A stretch of 64,000 nt of DNA from Trichobilharzia szidati (GCA_944472155.2 OX235277.1:14084804-14148803); one strand, 5' to 3'; numbered from the stretch's first letter, positions 32,601-45,900 are shown. The notes: generated by a model not told the origin, from the sequence alone. Numbers and translations: made by a program.

Positions 32601-33759
32601 TGATATTTATGGTCGTGTGAGTACAAAATGACGTCTTACACAAGATAGAACGTTCTATGCAAATAGGGCGTACAAAAGGCATGTGACGTTTGTTAACCTC
32701 AAAACATCAAAATGTTGTATACCATCGATGAATTGTTGTTGTTACTTGCAAGCTCGTTCAGTCACCAAATAATGAGCCCAGCTTCTTTGTTTTGAACGAA
32801 TCATTATGTACTGATCAAAATACTTGTTTATCTATGTCAACCTTTGTTATGCATATTATTGAAGATGCAATCTCATGAATTTGTATAATGCTGTCACGTA
32901 ACAGATAAGCTATCATCCACTGATTCCTAAGTTAATGAGAGTTCAAGAATGTACGGCTTATGATACGAACTGATTTCTCTGAGTATTCCAAGCTCCAAAT
33001 ATTTTTGCAGGCTTGTGTGACTGGAGTTTCGAGGTTATTTTACATCATAATTGGTGGATGCTTCTTGTACATATGCAGAGTCTGACCTTATGTGTTCTAG
33101 CGTCACGACTGTCACATACAGACTAAATAATATTACAAATAATGAGTCTTCATTTAACGAATATATATATATATTCTTCCTTATTTTGAATATACGTTGA
33201 TTCCTCATATAAGGTTTTGAATAAGTATGAAATTTTCAGCACGTGATATCTGCAGGTCAACGTTTGCTGGCCATATGCATGGTCGGCGACATTCCTATAC
33301 GATGTGTCAGCAACGCATATGTCAAATTTGTCATGACCAGTTGGTTTGCATTTGTCTGCGGTGATCAGCTTGATTAAACGAGGCATATCCTCCACTACTG
33401 AAATCAATTCGTGGTTCATGTCCTTTACTCATGTATGTTTGAAGAACCAGGCACTTTCACATGAAGCGTGAAAGGAAATCATAACACAGAGTTTCATACC
33501 CAGCCAAAGCAACACAAAATGAAAAAAGATAACTGAAGTGATACTGTAAAGAAGAAATACTGTTGTGATAGACTAACTAGAGTTGAAACAAGTGGTAAAA
33601 ATCCTGAAGAGGAACAAATTTGAAAAGTAAAGCTGAACATTTTGGTTTATTTGTAGAGTAGAACAAGACGTAATACTAAACTTCACCAGCTTCCGAGTCT
33701 CACTGCATAAGTTACTTGATTTGGGCTTTCAAAACCTACGTGAATGAAACAAATTAACA

Positions 33760-34495
33760 CACAGTGACTTCATATATTGAATCTCCGTTTTGATTCCACC
33801 ACTATTTACAGCTTCCAGGAACTCGAACACACAATTTCCACAAAGAATTTTCAGAAAATTGGAACAGCTAAAGGATTCCTGCAACCATTCCACTGCTTCT
33901 GCTATCTGATTTCTGAAGAAGATCAGAGTCATTGACACAGATGAAAAAGTAATAATGGTATCCCCTGACGTCACAGCATTACATACCTCAATTGGACAGA
34001 AACTACCAAATGAGACCATGCAGCAATTACTCAGCAACGACAAACACCTCTCACAATAATCAGAAGAGTCACACACACAAGTTGGATGTGAAAGCATAAA
34101 ACTATGCTATACAACATCCTCGCAATTCAAAAATCAAATATTTGTTCAGTATATTGGAACACCAATGGAACCGTCAAAATCAGGTTCGATTGCAGAAGCA
34201 GTTACGCAAGGAATCAAAGACGTTATCCTACCAGCGATCAAACTTAAAATTTGGATGCGTTACGTAGATGATACATTTGTTTTATTTCAAAGAATCGAGT
34301 TGGATAAAACTCACAACTTAACAAACAAAGTCATCAACGCCATCAAAATCCCAAGAAAAGAGGAATCTGAGAATGAAATCATATTTCACGACGTCTTAGT
34401 CAAGCAAAATCCACAAGGCACTTAGAAACTCAAGTTTATAGAAAATCAACCTACATGGACTGGAAACTCAATAACAAAACCAACAATCTAATTAC
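33760..34495 (+). pseudogene. Penelope-like reverse transcriptase relic, family 2, copy B
   Basis: The best-preserved block is the 86-codon frame 34,165-34,425. It reads MEPSKSGSIAEAVTQGI, where an active PLE has MGSPLSG-type residues, then LKIWMRYVDDTFVLF, with the catalytic YVDD at 34,261-34,272. Next come LDKTHNLTNKVINAIKI and FHDVLVKQNPQGT. Upstream, the region of the first catalytic aspartate is frameshifted (near 33,960). Downstream, a VYRKSTYMDWKLN-like piece (about 34,435-34,475) is out of frame. The G-to-E change in the MGSP turn and the breaks make it inactive. Confidence 0.75.
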
Positions 34496-35803
34496 ATACA
34501 TACCTCAAGTCCTCATATAGTGAATCTCCGTTTTGATTTCACCACTTTTTTCAGCTTCTTCATTTGAATAACATTCTTGGTTTGAGAAACTATGCTTCGG
34601 AATGCATTACACGTTTCCATTGCCATCTGAATTATAAAATATTGATATTCACTCCATCGATTAGAGTGCGGTAACGAAATTTGAGTAGGATCAACAACAA
34701 AGTACATAGGAAATATGCGACATATTTTGATATTGCAGTCAATAGTGTCTCTTGATATGCACTTCCCCTAAAATCCGCAATCACTTTGTACACAGATACT
34801 GTCAAGGAACTCAACCTTTTAATCCATTTATTTGTGAAGACGCTTCGAATCGATAATTACTATGACCAATTTTCTCCTTGAATTCCAAAACAACAGTACT
34901 TACAATAACTTGTATTCTTCACCAATTAAAATCGATATTGATGCAAAGTCAGTTAATAAATGTTTTACAAGGAGTGTATTGTACTTTTTTTCGTGTTATT
35001 TCGTCGTCTTCCAACTTGTACACGATAGAATCATTCGCTTATTCGAGTGGACCAACAATGGCGACCATGGTAAAAGAACCAACGTTCAATGTTCACATTA
35101 ATTTTCAGACATTATTCAATTGGTTTTCAACAATTCATTTTCTCTTGAATCAATCAATGCTTACGAACAACCCTGACATCAGCATCTACACATATTCTTA
35201 CTTGATTCCATCTGGTCATACTCAATGACCAAGATAATTTGAAACTGACTTCCTCTGTAAATCTGTGGACAGAAATCAGTAAATTGAATTGCTGTTTATC
35301 AGGATCACACTGACTGAAAATCCGAAGAACTCCCAATAATTACTGTGATGATAAACCTCTGTACACGGTGAGTTATCAGATAAGTGAAGTGTTAGTCGAT
35401 GCTTGGCAGTAGTATAATTCTGAGACATTCAGTTATATGTTTATGTTTGATTTTTAGATAACCCGTCTACCTATGTAACAAGTTGTCAGTTATTCTCAGA
35501 ATCAAATCTTTCTTCAATATTCACAACTAAAATTATGAAAAGACTAACAAAACACACTGATAATGTTGGAAAAGAGAACGGAAGAAGTCATTCCTCAAGT
35601 TAAAATACGTCGCGATACGTTAGCATATGGCATGAAAATAAGAAACTCAACAATCGTCTGGTTGTAGCTCATCAATTGGCATCAAATTGTCTACAACACA
35701 TAGAGAAACGTTTTATTGACGTAGTTGTGATCTCTGAGCTGCATAGTTTGTTTGCAAAGCATTCATCGCCCTACTAGGCAACATCTTCAGCGCATTCTTC
35801 AAT

Positions 35804-36290
35804 TTAAAGTGGGCATTTAGATTTCTCCACGAGTTTATCAGTCATCTCTCCCGGTGACAGGGAACGTGAGTGGCTGTTTTTGTGTGCTTTCACACACTCT
35901 AGGCTACGTGTATTTGAACTAATTATTTCTTTGTCTTGAAATTTAACCTTTTTTATGTGGGACTTTATTCTCATCATTTGGTAAATTTTGTCTATATTGA
36001 TGTGTCTAATCATTGACGATTCACTGGAGTAGCAGTTGAGCTTCTTAAAATCCTCTTGCATTCTTGGTGTTTCCTTTATCTATTATTTGAATGTTGTCCC
36101 AGTAGAACTGATGTCCATGGTTGTATGTATGTAATGATTTGAGTGAGTGAATATCATGTATTTTGACGGTTAGTTTATGTTCACGGATACGAAGACGAAG
36201 GATACATCCACTCTGAACAATGTAGTGCTTTTCGCAGTTGCTACAATTTATTTTACAAAATGATTCCCTTTTATAAATTTGAACAAAGAA
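35804..36290 (-). pseudogene. PLE GIY-YIG endonuclease relic of another family
   Basis: On the minus strand from about 36,250 the translation reads NCSNCEKHYIVQSGC, then LRLRIREHKLTVKIHDIHSLKSLHTYNHGHQFYWDNIQIIDKGNTKNAR. It continues after one frame change into LNCYSSESSMIRHINIDKIYQMMRI (frame 35,804-36,061). The cysteines before HYI, the REHK block and the THTYNHGH histidines match a GIY-YIG endonuclease of PLE type. The glycine of YIG is V. No RT is attached. It may belong with the family 2 RT, but in opposite orientation. Confidence 0.6.
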
Positions 36291-36739
36291 AGAAGAAATA
36301 TCAGCTCAGATAATTCTGGATCAATTTTGCTTCGTCTGTTCTCATCAGCTGCGTACAACCTTGATTCTTAAATAAAATGAAAAAGTGTAAAATTTAAACA
36401 AACGTTTGTTCATTAGCAAGCATATTGTTATAGTGAAATAAGGCATTGCGATTTGCAAGGTGTCTAAAGTGTTACGACATATATATATCTTGTTAGAGAG
36501 AAGTATCTTGAAAAATCAATAAACAGTTGTGTTGATGGTTAGTAACAAGAGAATATTAGGAATAGATACGCGATTAGATAAGTGAAGATCAATATTTTAT
36601 TGCACATGAGGTCAGATGACAAACTGATGATGTAACAGAGAGAGTAAACTTAGAAGATCAAGAAAAAATTATCTCTTCAGAGAGTCAAGGGAAAAAAATT
36701 GGTGAGTGAAAAGATATGATAACAAAATGACAAAACGAA

Positions 36740-37690
36740 GAGTTATTCGGAAGTGAGGCACCGAGGTAATCGAAATGCAACAACGACATCTTTTTGAAAA
36801 CATAAGTCAGGCTTCAATCGTGCTATTGCTTTAGCTTGAACAAAAGTGTGATGACTTGAGGCACGTTGTCTGTTAATTATTCTGAATAATTCCAGCACAT
36901 CTACTCGGTGTCCTGTGTCAATCAGGTCTTTTAGCAATTGAAGAGCTTGAACAATTCAGTCCCTTTAAACGGAAGATCATTGGTACATGTTTGCAGAATC
37001 TGACGTAGGCCCTCCTCTCTGTTCTTCCAATGTAACTGCTTCAGCAGATACATGTGAATTGATATATAGAGTTGGAGGTAACATGTGAGGGGTACTTGTC
37101 AAACTCTGACTGCACCAGTGAGGAGGCCATTCGGGTTAGAGAGACACTTATAATGCTGCAAGATACCTCCTAGACAGGGGTATGCTTAATCGTTTATTTA
37201 ACATTCTCATTATGTCGCCGCCCTTGTAGTCGAGTTCACTGAAAATAGGCTTCTTACTGACTGTAGCTGTATCAAGCTTCTTGAGTTCATTCTTGCCATA
37301 TTTGTTAAATCAAACTTGGTGAGCAACCATTTTCATTCAAGCATTTTTCAAGAAGTATTAATTCACTGTCTAGTTTGTTTGGTGAACATATTCTCTTCGC
37401 TCTAGAGAAAATCGTATTCATCAGCGTTCATTTGTATTTCAATGGGCAGAAGCTGTTGTAATTCAAGTAAAGACCACTCCATGTGTCTTCACGATATACA
37501 GATGTTTCGAGTGTCCCGTCATATTTTCTCCGCTTAGAAAGAGACAGTTTTCATGGTTTAACTTACTCCGATGATATACTTGGTTATATCCATCGTCAGT
37601 AAGCATCACTTGATCATTATTTGCAATTGTATTTTCTTGATTGATATTACTGTTTACATAAAATGTATTTTGAATTATTGTCATTCTTTG
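36740..37690 (-). pseudogene. Internally deleted family 3 Penelope-like element, reversed
   Basis: Read on the minus strand, the order is as follows. First is the leader (37,690-37,470), matching 2,625-2,830. Next is an RT/endonuclease linker fragment (ELQQLLPIEIQMNADE, with LTKFDLTNMARMN later). Then comes the GIY-YIG region with IGRTERRAYVRFC-like residues (about 37,045-37,005). Last is a frame at 36,743-36,937 with DLIDTGHRVDVLELFRIINRQ and FVQAKAIARLKPDLCFQKD, matching the end of the young PLE's nuclease. The RT palm is missing. Many stops are present. Confidence 0.65.
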
Positions 37691-37962
37691 TTGTTTTCAA
37701 TCCAAGATGAAGAAATCGCTCATTAATATCTAATTACAGGCTCAGAACATAGAATGATCAATAACGGCTGAAAAAGAAAAAGATAATGTGTAAACAGCGC
37801 TGAAATATAAAAGAGTAATTAATGCAGATCAAGCAGAATGTCAACAATCATAATTGCTGGATTGTTATGAAATTTCACTCAGAGTGTAAAGTGATACTAA
37901 TTGCTATTGATAATCAGTAGTGCAATGTAGATATGGAATATTGTTTTTTTCATAATAATTAT

Positions 37963-38458
37963 TATGTTAATTGAGACAATAAATAATTGATCGTGCATTT
38001 TGTGAAGTTTTCCATGAAAAAGATGAATCGCAAATGGAGCAGTGTAGAAATATCAAGATTTACAGGTTATTAGTGTCCCATTCATCAAACACTCTGACAA
38101 TTCGGATGAGACAAGGTTGCTAGAAATTGTACTGAATTAATCAAAGGTGAAAAGTGAAGTAATAATGCTTGATATTTTTCAGAGTAAAATTATGAATGTC
38201 AGTCTTCATAATACGAGAAGGATACACAAACTGATTGCAAAATGACAAATTTGGAAAGAGCCAAATTAGGAATATGGATGAGGATAGTTTAGCACAGATG
38301 GAGTGGTTTAACAAACCTTCACTCTCTTCAGAGGAAATCAGCGAAGAGTACAAATTTCATTATTTCTACACCTCTTTAAGACTGATAGATTTCAGGATTC
38401 ATTTGGTTTAATAAACCAGCTTTTTCTTTGTTTGATTTGATAATGTAATGCTCACTAT
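37963..38458 (+). repeat. Non-coding piece shared with junction block 1
   Basis: Matches 3,331-3,822 in the same orientation. Anchors are AGATGAATCGCAAATGGAGC and GGAAAGAGCCAAATTAGGA. It has no open frame in common. Homology ends at both sites beside the variable segments. Confidence 0.75.
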
Positions 38459-39836
38459 TTTATCAATATGGAATAATGACAATCCCCTGAATAAATGCCA
38501 GTTTTTTGTAAGGATTTCACTTTGAACTCATATTCGGGAGGACTGTTAGATCATCAGCATGGTCAGCCAAGTTGGTCCGATCATGGGGAATCAAATCATG
38601 CAAAGTAAAATAGATGAGGTGAAAAGACATGACATTGCATGAAGAGTCTTTTACATTCTGACTTCCACAGATGAATGTTTGTCCTTATTACTATTATTAT
38701 CATTAGTGACACCATTGAGGCATTTTTCTCATAACCATTGCAAACATTCGTGATTGCGTTATCACAACTGTCAGTATTCTCATTTTCGCAATGCTTTATT
38801 GATTAATACCCAATGAAGTGGGTTTTCGTATGGAAACTGATAGTGATGTCAATGTAGCAAATGACACTGTCTAAAAACGATGTGGTTGCACTTTTGAAAT
38901 CCGAACATCCATTTCTAATTAAAGGAAAGCTGAAGAAAGTGAAGGAGAATGCCAGTTAGAAATTTTTAAGTTGAGGGATCATTCTCCGCTAATCTTCATA
39001 TTCTTCTTGTTTAAAAGCAATGGTAGTGGTGTAATATACAGCAGAGAAGTTTTTGAGTAAATAATTATACAAGTAGATTTTATTTTCAGTGAATTTTTGA
39101 GTTAATGAATATTTTTTTATTGTTCTTTGTCTCCCTACGATTAGGTTGCCTATTCCTGAAAAATTTCATAAAATATGCAAACCCATGAGGAGGCTTTCTC
39201 ATCCCAATTTCTTGTTCCATTAACACACGCTACTTCTTTTCATTAAAACGTTTGACGTTATATTAATATATAAAGCAATGAAATAATAGTGTGTCACACA
39301 AACATAGGTTTTCACTGTCTTTTAGGCAACTCTGGTATCGTCATTACTGAAATTGCATTTACTGATGGGTAGTCATGAAAATCCACGATACATGTTTCCA
39401 TCTTTCCTTTAGGATGTATAGAGGCTTCCTGAGTGAACGAATTCACCACTCAATATTTCCCCACCTGACTAAGTTGCTAAGACGTAACAATCTAAATGGC
39501 AAGACTGTTGCCAAACTGATGAAACTGACCATGCAAAAAGAACGCTACCAAAATTCTCTATGAAATGGTATATTGCCTTCGTTTGTGAGAGCAATATACA
39601 GTTCACTTAACTTAGGATTATTTAGATGTGAAATTTAACATTTGATTTAACCAAGTTTGTTTCCTTCGTATGATATTCATATGCTGGAGACGCCTTGCCG
39701 CATATATCATTTAAAATTTCAATTCTTTTCAACTCACATACCAAATAATCACGAAATATCCATCTTAGAATTTCCATAATATTGCTTAGTATGGCAAACA
39801 CATTTTATACCGAACAGTCACTGTCGTGTGAGCACT
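38459..39836. other. Variable segment between junction block 2 and body 2
   Basis: Occupies the position that in unit 1 is filled by 3,823-13,584. No similarity between the two was found. Apart from a possible PLE leader at 39,365-39,563, nothing was recognised. Confidence 0.45.
39365..39563 (+). pseudogene. Possible N-terminal PLE fragment
   Basis: A TTTAGGATGTAT motif (39,407-39,418) followed by a basic frame, HLTKLLRRNNLNGKTVAKLMKLTMQKERY, resembles the young PLE's TTTAGGATGTAT (9,489-9,500) and its KFLKRRLPRKSIKSLNQLV start in position and character. Identity is low and no RT follows, so the assignment is tentative. The 62-codon frame stops at 39,563. Confidence 0.3.
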
Positions 39837-41984
39837 GACTCCTTCTGGTCTGAATAAATCTGTGGAAAATGAATCGGTGAGAAATACTTTCGCCTCACAA
39901 ACAAAGTCACCGATATGAATATTCGTGTGAAGAAATTCAGTCGAAATTAGTGAGCAGATTAATCTGCAACAATAAGGAAAAAATAACGCCTGGTTAGAAT
40001 GTTAAATGACAAAGTCCAATGGTGCACATGATACAGCTGAGCAAAGCTGATCAACTCCTCACAAGTAGCACAAAACAGATTTTTCTTTCTACGGGATATG
40101 CGTGTCTATCAAACCACATCACGAAGGAGATTTTGAATTGGGAGTGTTAGAGCGAATTTAAGTAATTGTGTTGATGGGAAATTCATGGAAAGCTCCCATT
40201 TGAGTTTATAATCACATTTCAATGTCAATTTGTGAATCAATTAATCATATATGAAATAATCCATAAAAAGTATGTACATAAGTTCGGAGGTGTGTGCAAT
40301 TATAGGATTAGAAGGCAAATCGAATGAATAAGAAACTTAACCTAATCTGGTGTGGATTTGTAAAACATAGAATTTAACGTTGCCAAACAATATTGATATT
40401 GAATAACAAATGGAAACAGTGAAATAATACTGAGGACAGTTTTAAGTGAGAAAAGTAATAATTTCAATTGACGTTATAGAGGGAAAGCATACAAATTGCA
40501 TACTAATATTGTTGTACTTCTATTATTACTTTATGCATTCACATCATGCATTCGATTCCTTCACCGGATATAATTCCTCAATACGAAAAGCCTAATGTAT
40601 ATACACATAGGATTGTATGTCTTGATAATAAACAAGATGTGAAGAGTTTTATCGCTGAATCACTTGTTTTGATAACGTATAAATGGGAAATTACCAGTAG
40701 AAATGAACATTTATTCGTACTACCCACTGAAAAACAATATCAGTAGTATCAAAAATGACGATGCGTTTTAACAGTAACATTTAGAAATGCATATATGTCA
40801 TCAGATTTCATGACTACTGAATAATCATTTCATCCACACTGCTATTTCAATTTATTCTTTATATTGAGTTCGTTCTAAAAGCATTATTTCAAGCCTTTAC
40901 GACCAGTAAGTGACAATCTATTCACCAATACTTTTGCAAAATTGGTTGAGTGTTTCTTTTTGATTATTTCTTCTCACGTAAACTATTCACCACCTAATGG
41001 TAAACAGGTACAGAGAGCGTCCTAATATGAATGTGTGATATGTGATGCTGCTCACCGCAATCCTGTGAACTATGTAGACTGTTTCCAACAGGTTTAATTA
41101 AGAGTAAAAATATCCGAAAATATTAAAATACGCCTGCTTTTCACGGTATCGATAACCTTTAGTTGCACACTTGTGTCCTCTTTATTTTACAATGAACGTC
41201 AACTATACCCAAAATCCACATCTCTAAATACTAATTCCTAACTGATATGCATCCGAAGAATTCTGATAATCCAATAGAAATAGATCGTCTTGATATATTT
41301 TAAAATAATGAAACATTTTCATCTATCTAACCTAACTCAGAATCATATTCCTCTTTCTGTTTCCTAAATATATAAGGCTGATTTTTCCCCACTAAACGAT
41401 CACTTCATTGCGATTCACCAGTCGTTCACCAGCACCACCTCTCTCTAATTTCATTGTTAATTGTACACATCGCAATGGTTCAAAAGATTCTAGTAATGGT
41501 CATCATCGTCTATTGTCTGACAAACTATTCCATCCATAGAATGTAATTATGTTGAATGTTTGGTGAATTAGCTTAGTTTCAGTTAATATTAGTTAGGAAA
41601 TTGTAAAATGTCTGGCACGAAAGGCTTATTGCCTTCAAATTCCGTATCATTCAGTATTGAAATCAACTTCGATTCAAACAGTAACTTTGTTAAACATACT
41701 GTTTTTATTTCAAAATAACTATTTCTATTCATGAATTTCGGAGAAAAAATTCGAAGACCTAGTTCATCTTACACATGGATTGCTTTTGCGTTATTCGCCT
41801 CGAACATTCTTATAACACACGTTTTCATAACACACCGAAATATAGAAGTCAAAATAACATGAATAATTAAAATACATTTCAGTTCTGTGTAGACGAATGA
41901 ACGCGATGAAATTATTATTGAAATATTATTAGTGAACATATATTTATTTATATGATACATCAAGGCATAGGAAAAGTAATAGCG

Positions 41985-42060
41985 ATCAACTTCCGGGTAG
42001 CGAACGATGAGTTTGGCCAAAATACTCAGCTCCACAAGGGCAGGTGGGTTGATAGACGGC
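41985..42060 (-). pseudogene. PLE GIY-YIG endonuclease relic, unit 2
   Basis: Minus strand 42,055-42,009 reads YQPTCPCGAEYFGQT, retaining CxCG and a YFG in place of YIG. Orthologous to 15,905-15,950. Confidence 0.6.
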
Positions 42061-42424
42061 CGTTGATGTGGCCAACACTGGTGACTTGTGCTTAAGATTC
42101 ATGCAAATCATACGTTTTCTGTAGAAAAAAGTTGAAATTCAACAGCGTTGAAAGTTTTCTTCATCGTAAGAGATGAGAGGTTTCTTCTTATTTCTATCCA
42201 TCAGTCTTCATTGAATTGCGGAGAATATTTCAGTCTAAATGCTTTCTTTGAGCCGGATAGTTTAGTTGCTGAGATTTCATTGTCTCACTGGATACCGTCT
42301 GCATAGCATACTTCTACAGGAAATAAGCCTGAAAATAATGAGAGTGTGGATAATGTGTTCCTTTTGTGGTTGATCTATGTTTTCAATATTTGGTTTTCAA
42401 GGATACGATTTGTTTTCACGAGTT

Positions 42425-42592
42425 GATCATAGACTGATATTAGTTGTAGAATCATTGAAATTCTGGGAGTACTGAACAGCTGTTTTATTCTGCCTACTGC
42501 CAATGGTTCTCATACTAGGATGAAACAGCTGTCCATTACTCTGCAATTTTCAATAATTCTCTTCCTGATATCAATCTGTGATTTACTCGTAT
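42425..42592. repeat. Inverted pair of SMalpha-type tails, unit 2
   Basis: The left arm (42,425-42,485) and right arm (42,522-42,592) are imperfect reverse complements. The right arm starts GGATGAAACAGCTGTCC. Same layout as 16,016-16,175, so the inverted pair formed before the large duplication. Confidence 0.6.
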
Positions 42593-42802
42593 AAACAAAT
42601 GTATTACTTTAAAACCATTCATTGAAAGTTAATCTGATTCTCTCCCGTGACTTGCTGCAGGGTGAAGTTTTCTGGAGTTCGAGTGAGAAGTCGTGAGCAT
42701 TGAGGGTCATCCAGTCACGTGTGAGTATGGATGTTATACAGATGACTATGTTTGAGGTCGCCCTGAATCGCGAATTGGTTAAATTTAGAATTTTTGATTC
42801 AT

Positions 42803-42955
42803 TGAAACTGGTCCCAGTGGCTGAATGGTATGCGAGCTTGCGTTGTTACCAAGAGGTCCTGGGTTTGAGCCTTAGTAGGTGCGTATTGCTGATGAATCTC
42901 AAATTAACATGAAACAGCTGTCCATGTTTTCATGGTTTATTTATGCTCATTGATG
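42803..42955 (+). mobile_element. SMalpha-type tRNA-derived SINE with degenerate hammerhead, unit 2
   Basis: The A box TGGCTGAATGG (42,818-42,828) fits the pol III consensus, and the B-box-like GGGTTTGAGCC is at about 42,861. The hammerhead core has CTGATGA at 42,889-42,895, GAAA at 42,911-42,914, a short CAGCTG helix and TC before a predicted cut after 42,922. Stem II has decayed (ATCTC against AACAT). This copy preserves stem III better than unit 1, while unit 1 preserves stem II better. Confidence 0.7.
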
Positions 42956-45900
42956 TAAAGTCGAAGAGGTGGGTCCACTATTGCCAACGTAATAATTTTC
43001 AAAGGTGGTGAAATCTATTTTGTAGATGATGTTGGTTTAGTCTTCTTTCGCTGTCAAGTCTTTCGATTCACATAAAAATAAGTGAAGTAGATTGTTGGTT
43101 TGTGGGAGAGAGAATCTTCACTCACACAAGATTTGAATGGTCTTGTGGTGATTTTGAATATGTTCTTTAAATCTAGTCTGTAAGTTACTTGAATTGAAGG
43201 TTAACATCTTTGTTGAAAGACGGCCTTAAGAAATCATTCTTTCATTTTCACCAATGTAAAGGTGATGAAATAGATCCATGCCATCATGAGTAATGTTAAC
43301 ATGTTTTCGTCGTTTCGCTGTTCAGTTGTAGCAGGTGTAACTGAGTATTTGATTAACATGAGTTCATAGTTTGTACGCGCACAAAACATCAGTTCTGCCC
43401 AAGTTTGCTAGGTTAAGTGAATAACAAACCATTTGAGAATTCCTTATGCTTTCTTCAAGTGTGATCAACCAATGAAGGCTTCACAACTATGCAGTACAGC
43501 TCGGAGAACTCGAATCGACCAACATATTGCTCTTTTGAGCTACGAATATTCGCCGTTCTTTGTCGATCAAGATTTCATTAATAATATTTGTAGTAGTTTT
43601 TCAGTTGCGTTCGCTTACTGTATACCGCGGGTATATTCTCGGAGAGAAAGATATTTATGAGTGATATCCCTTCATGAGTTAAACAGTGTAAAAACAGTGT
43701 AAATGTAAGTGCGAATCCATATTCCCTCGTGTGATAGATACATTGACTTAGTGATATGCATTATGAGATGATAATTTTCCGGTGAGTTCTGAAGGATTAA
43801 GAACCAATTTCAGAGTTCAGCATGCTTCGAAACAGGGTAGGAGCATCACTGACCTATATGCCATATGGTCCTGTGGAGAATATTGTTGTTTTTGTCAAGT
43901 GGACTATATTTACCTGCTAATTAACCAAGGATTCTAGTTATTCTTTGATTGGCGATGATTGTGATACATTAATTTATAATGGTTTGTTAGGACAATACTT
44001 ATTCCTGGTGTTTCTGTACACAATCCATTACGTTCTTGCATTAAACATTGTGAAATGTTAATATTGGTGCAAGAACTATGGTCGAATTTAGGAATATCTG
44101 CAAAACTTTACTACATAACGAATAATATGAACAGTAGAAATCAAAACAGTTCACTTTAAACAGTCAAGATGCTCAACGTGGCTTGCTATTTACCCATCAA
44201 TAATGTAGAAACCTCTATTTAGAAAATACGTATTTCTTTTATGAATTATTTATTTTATTGAGTGAAAATTGTATATGGGATATTTCAAAATCAAAAGAAA
44301 TACATACATGGAATAGTTCCAGATGTGGTTTTATGTATGAAGTAGTCATTTTAGAAGACATTCAGTTTCACTTGTAAAAAGTGACAATTTGACCACACAA
44401 TTTTTCATGTTGGTTTTCTGCTGGCCTTCTGTAAATAAAAAATACAAATATTTGTGTCCCTTGATAAATATATATACAAATGTCTCTTTACTAATTTTTG
44501 ATATATAAGCTGTTTATTAAAGACATAAACAGCAACTACTTCTAGTTAATGTAGCCTGTTTTGAATTGTAATTCTAAGAAACACCCTAAAGGGAACTCTT
44601 ATTTGATACATCGAAATTGATATATGGAAAGTCGTTTACTTCAGAGTGGAGGTAACATAACTCGTTCAAAAAAATATGTTAGATGCAACAGTAAAAATCT
44701 ACCGCACCAAAGCACACATTTTTTTCTCAAGAGGACGTGGTCTCCGCAAAATGTGTGAACAGTAATGAGCCCTTCAATTATGTAATGAACTGAAAGTATT
44801 TCGAGATGTGGACAGTCGCTTAGTAAACATACGACATAATTGACCATGAGGTTTTACCATAAACTAATAATTATTGAATACCTCCTGAAAATGTATGTGT
44901 CGATGCTTAATGTGTATTGTGATCAAGTCATTTTGGACCAGATTTCGATGATTGTTTTTCGTAGCTAAACTCAAAGTATCAACTGATTCCTAGTGCACAC
45001 GGATAAGAGAATATATGTATATTTTTATTACTGTATCGATGTATAAAGTTTCGATTAATTTATTTCTCGAAGAGAGTTGTGTACACGCTACAATACTGGA
45101 AGGTTCAGTATAATCGTGATTCTGTTTCTTTGTTTGTGTTCTCTGATTTGATTGACTTAATTTCTAAGCTTTTAATATCCCTCTAGACAGTAACATCGCG
45201 AATGAACTGACGAGATCACAGAACACAACCGTATAAACAGATACACCTGTGCTGCAAATCATCAGTATTATTATTTATGCAACATAAAGACTTATTCTTG
45301 CCATCCATGACATATATGATAATGACGTGGATATGTGTTGTACTTTTGTGTTTGTTCTGGAAGTATTCAAATGTCCTCAATGGGGTAACATCTCAAAGAC
45401 CGTACAATAATAATGAGGTGCTAACTTACCCGCTCTATCAAACATTTGAGAAAAATATATTGAGTACTATTCATCCTCTTCTGTCTTCTTCAGTTAGACT
45501 ATAATTCTTGTAAGTGAGTCGCGAACTTGGATTTCGCATTATGGTAACTGAAGAGTTAGTGTATTGTCTAAAAGATCTAAGGGAAAATAAGGAATTTTGA
45601 CAGACGCTGACTATACGCTCCATCAATGGTCATCTCGAATTCGAAAGTACTTCTTTGTGCATCAACACAACACTGATGAAAGAAGGAAAATATTCTCTTC
45701 ACGCAGTTACAAAAATGGATAGCCTCTTCTCATCTCTCTTCATGCATTTCAGTATTATGGCGAATATCTCCTGATTTATGTTTCATGATTCAACCAATGA
45801 TTCCTAACAGAGTGACACCATGAATTTAGACAATGGTAAGCCGGTAATATCACAGCTTCATATTTCGCCTCAACCTTACATGTCTTAATGATAAAAAAGC

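Larger units (their letters stand above)
13585..33256 (+). repeat. Body of tandem duplication unit 1
   Basis: The body aligns co-linearly with 39,837-61,640. Sample anchors: 13,980 with 40,210; 20,880 with 47,210; 27,485 with 53,815; 31,260 with 59,720. Offsets grow from about 26.25 kb to 28.4 kb because unit 2 gained a local triplication while unit 1 has other insertions. Apart from the elements listed separately, the body holds AT-rich DNA with short non-conserved frames. No promoter, exon chain or RNA gene was recognised. Short (TA)n runs are at about 14,556-14,591, 20,458-20,474 and 33,162-33,175. Confidence 0.8.
33257..38458 (+). repeat. Junction block 2 of the tandem duplication
   Basis: It opens with the CCATATGCATGGTCGGCGAC anchor (33,271), matching 61,692 and more loosely 1,216. 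It contains the family 2 RT relic and then DNA not seen in blocks 1 or 3. Two minus-strand PLE endonuclease relics follow, and last the non-coding piece 37,963-38,458 shared with 3,331-3,822. The stretch 34,505-35,790 holds a short partial copy of the family 2 leader (34,512-34,558) and otherwise nothing recognised. Confidence 0.75.

Noticed and set aside
33729..34097. 122-codon minus-strand frame
   Set aside because: It lies antisense to the family 2 RT relic and its counterpart in block 3 is antisense too. A shadow of the PLE.
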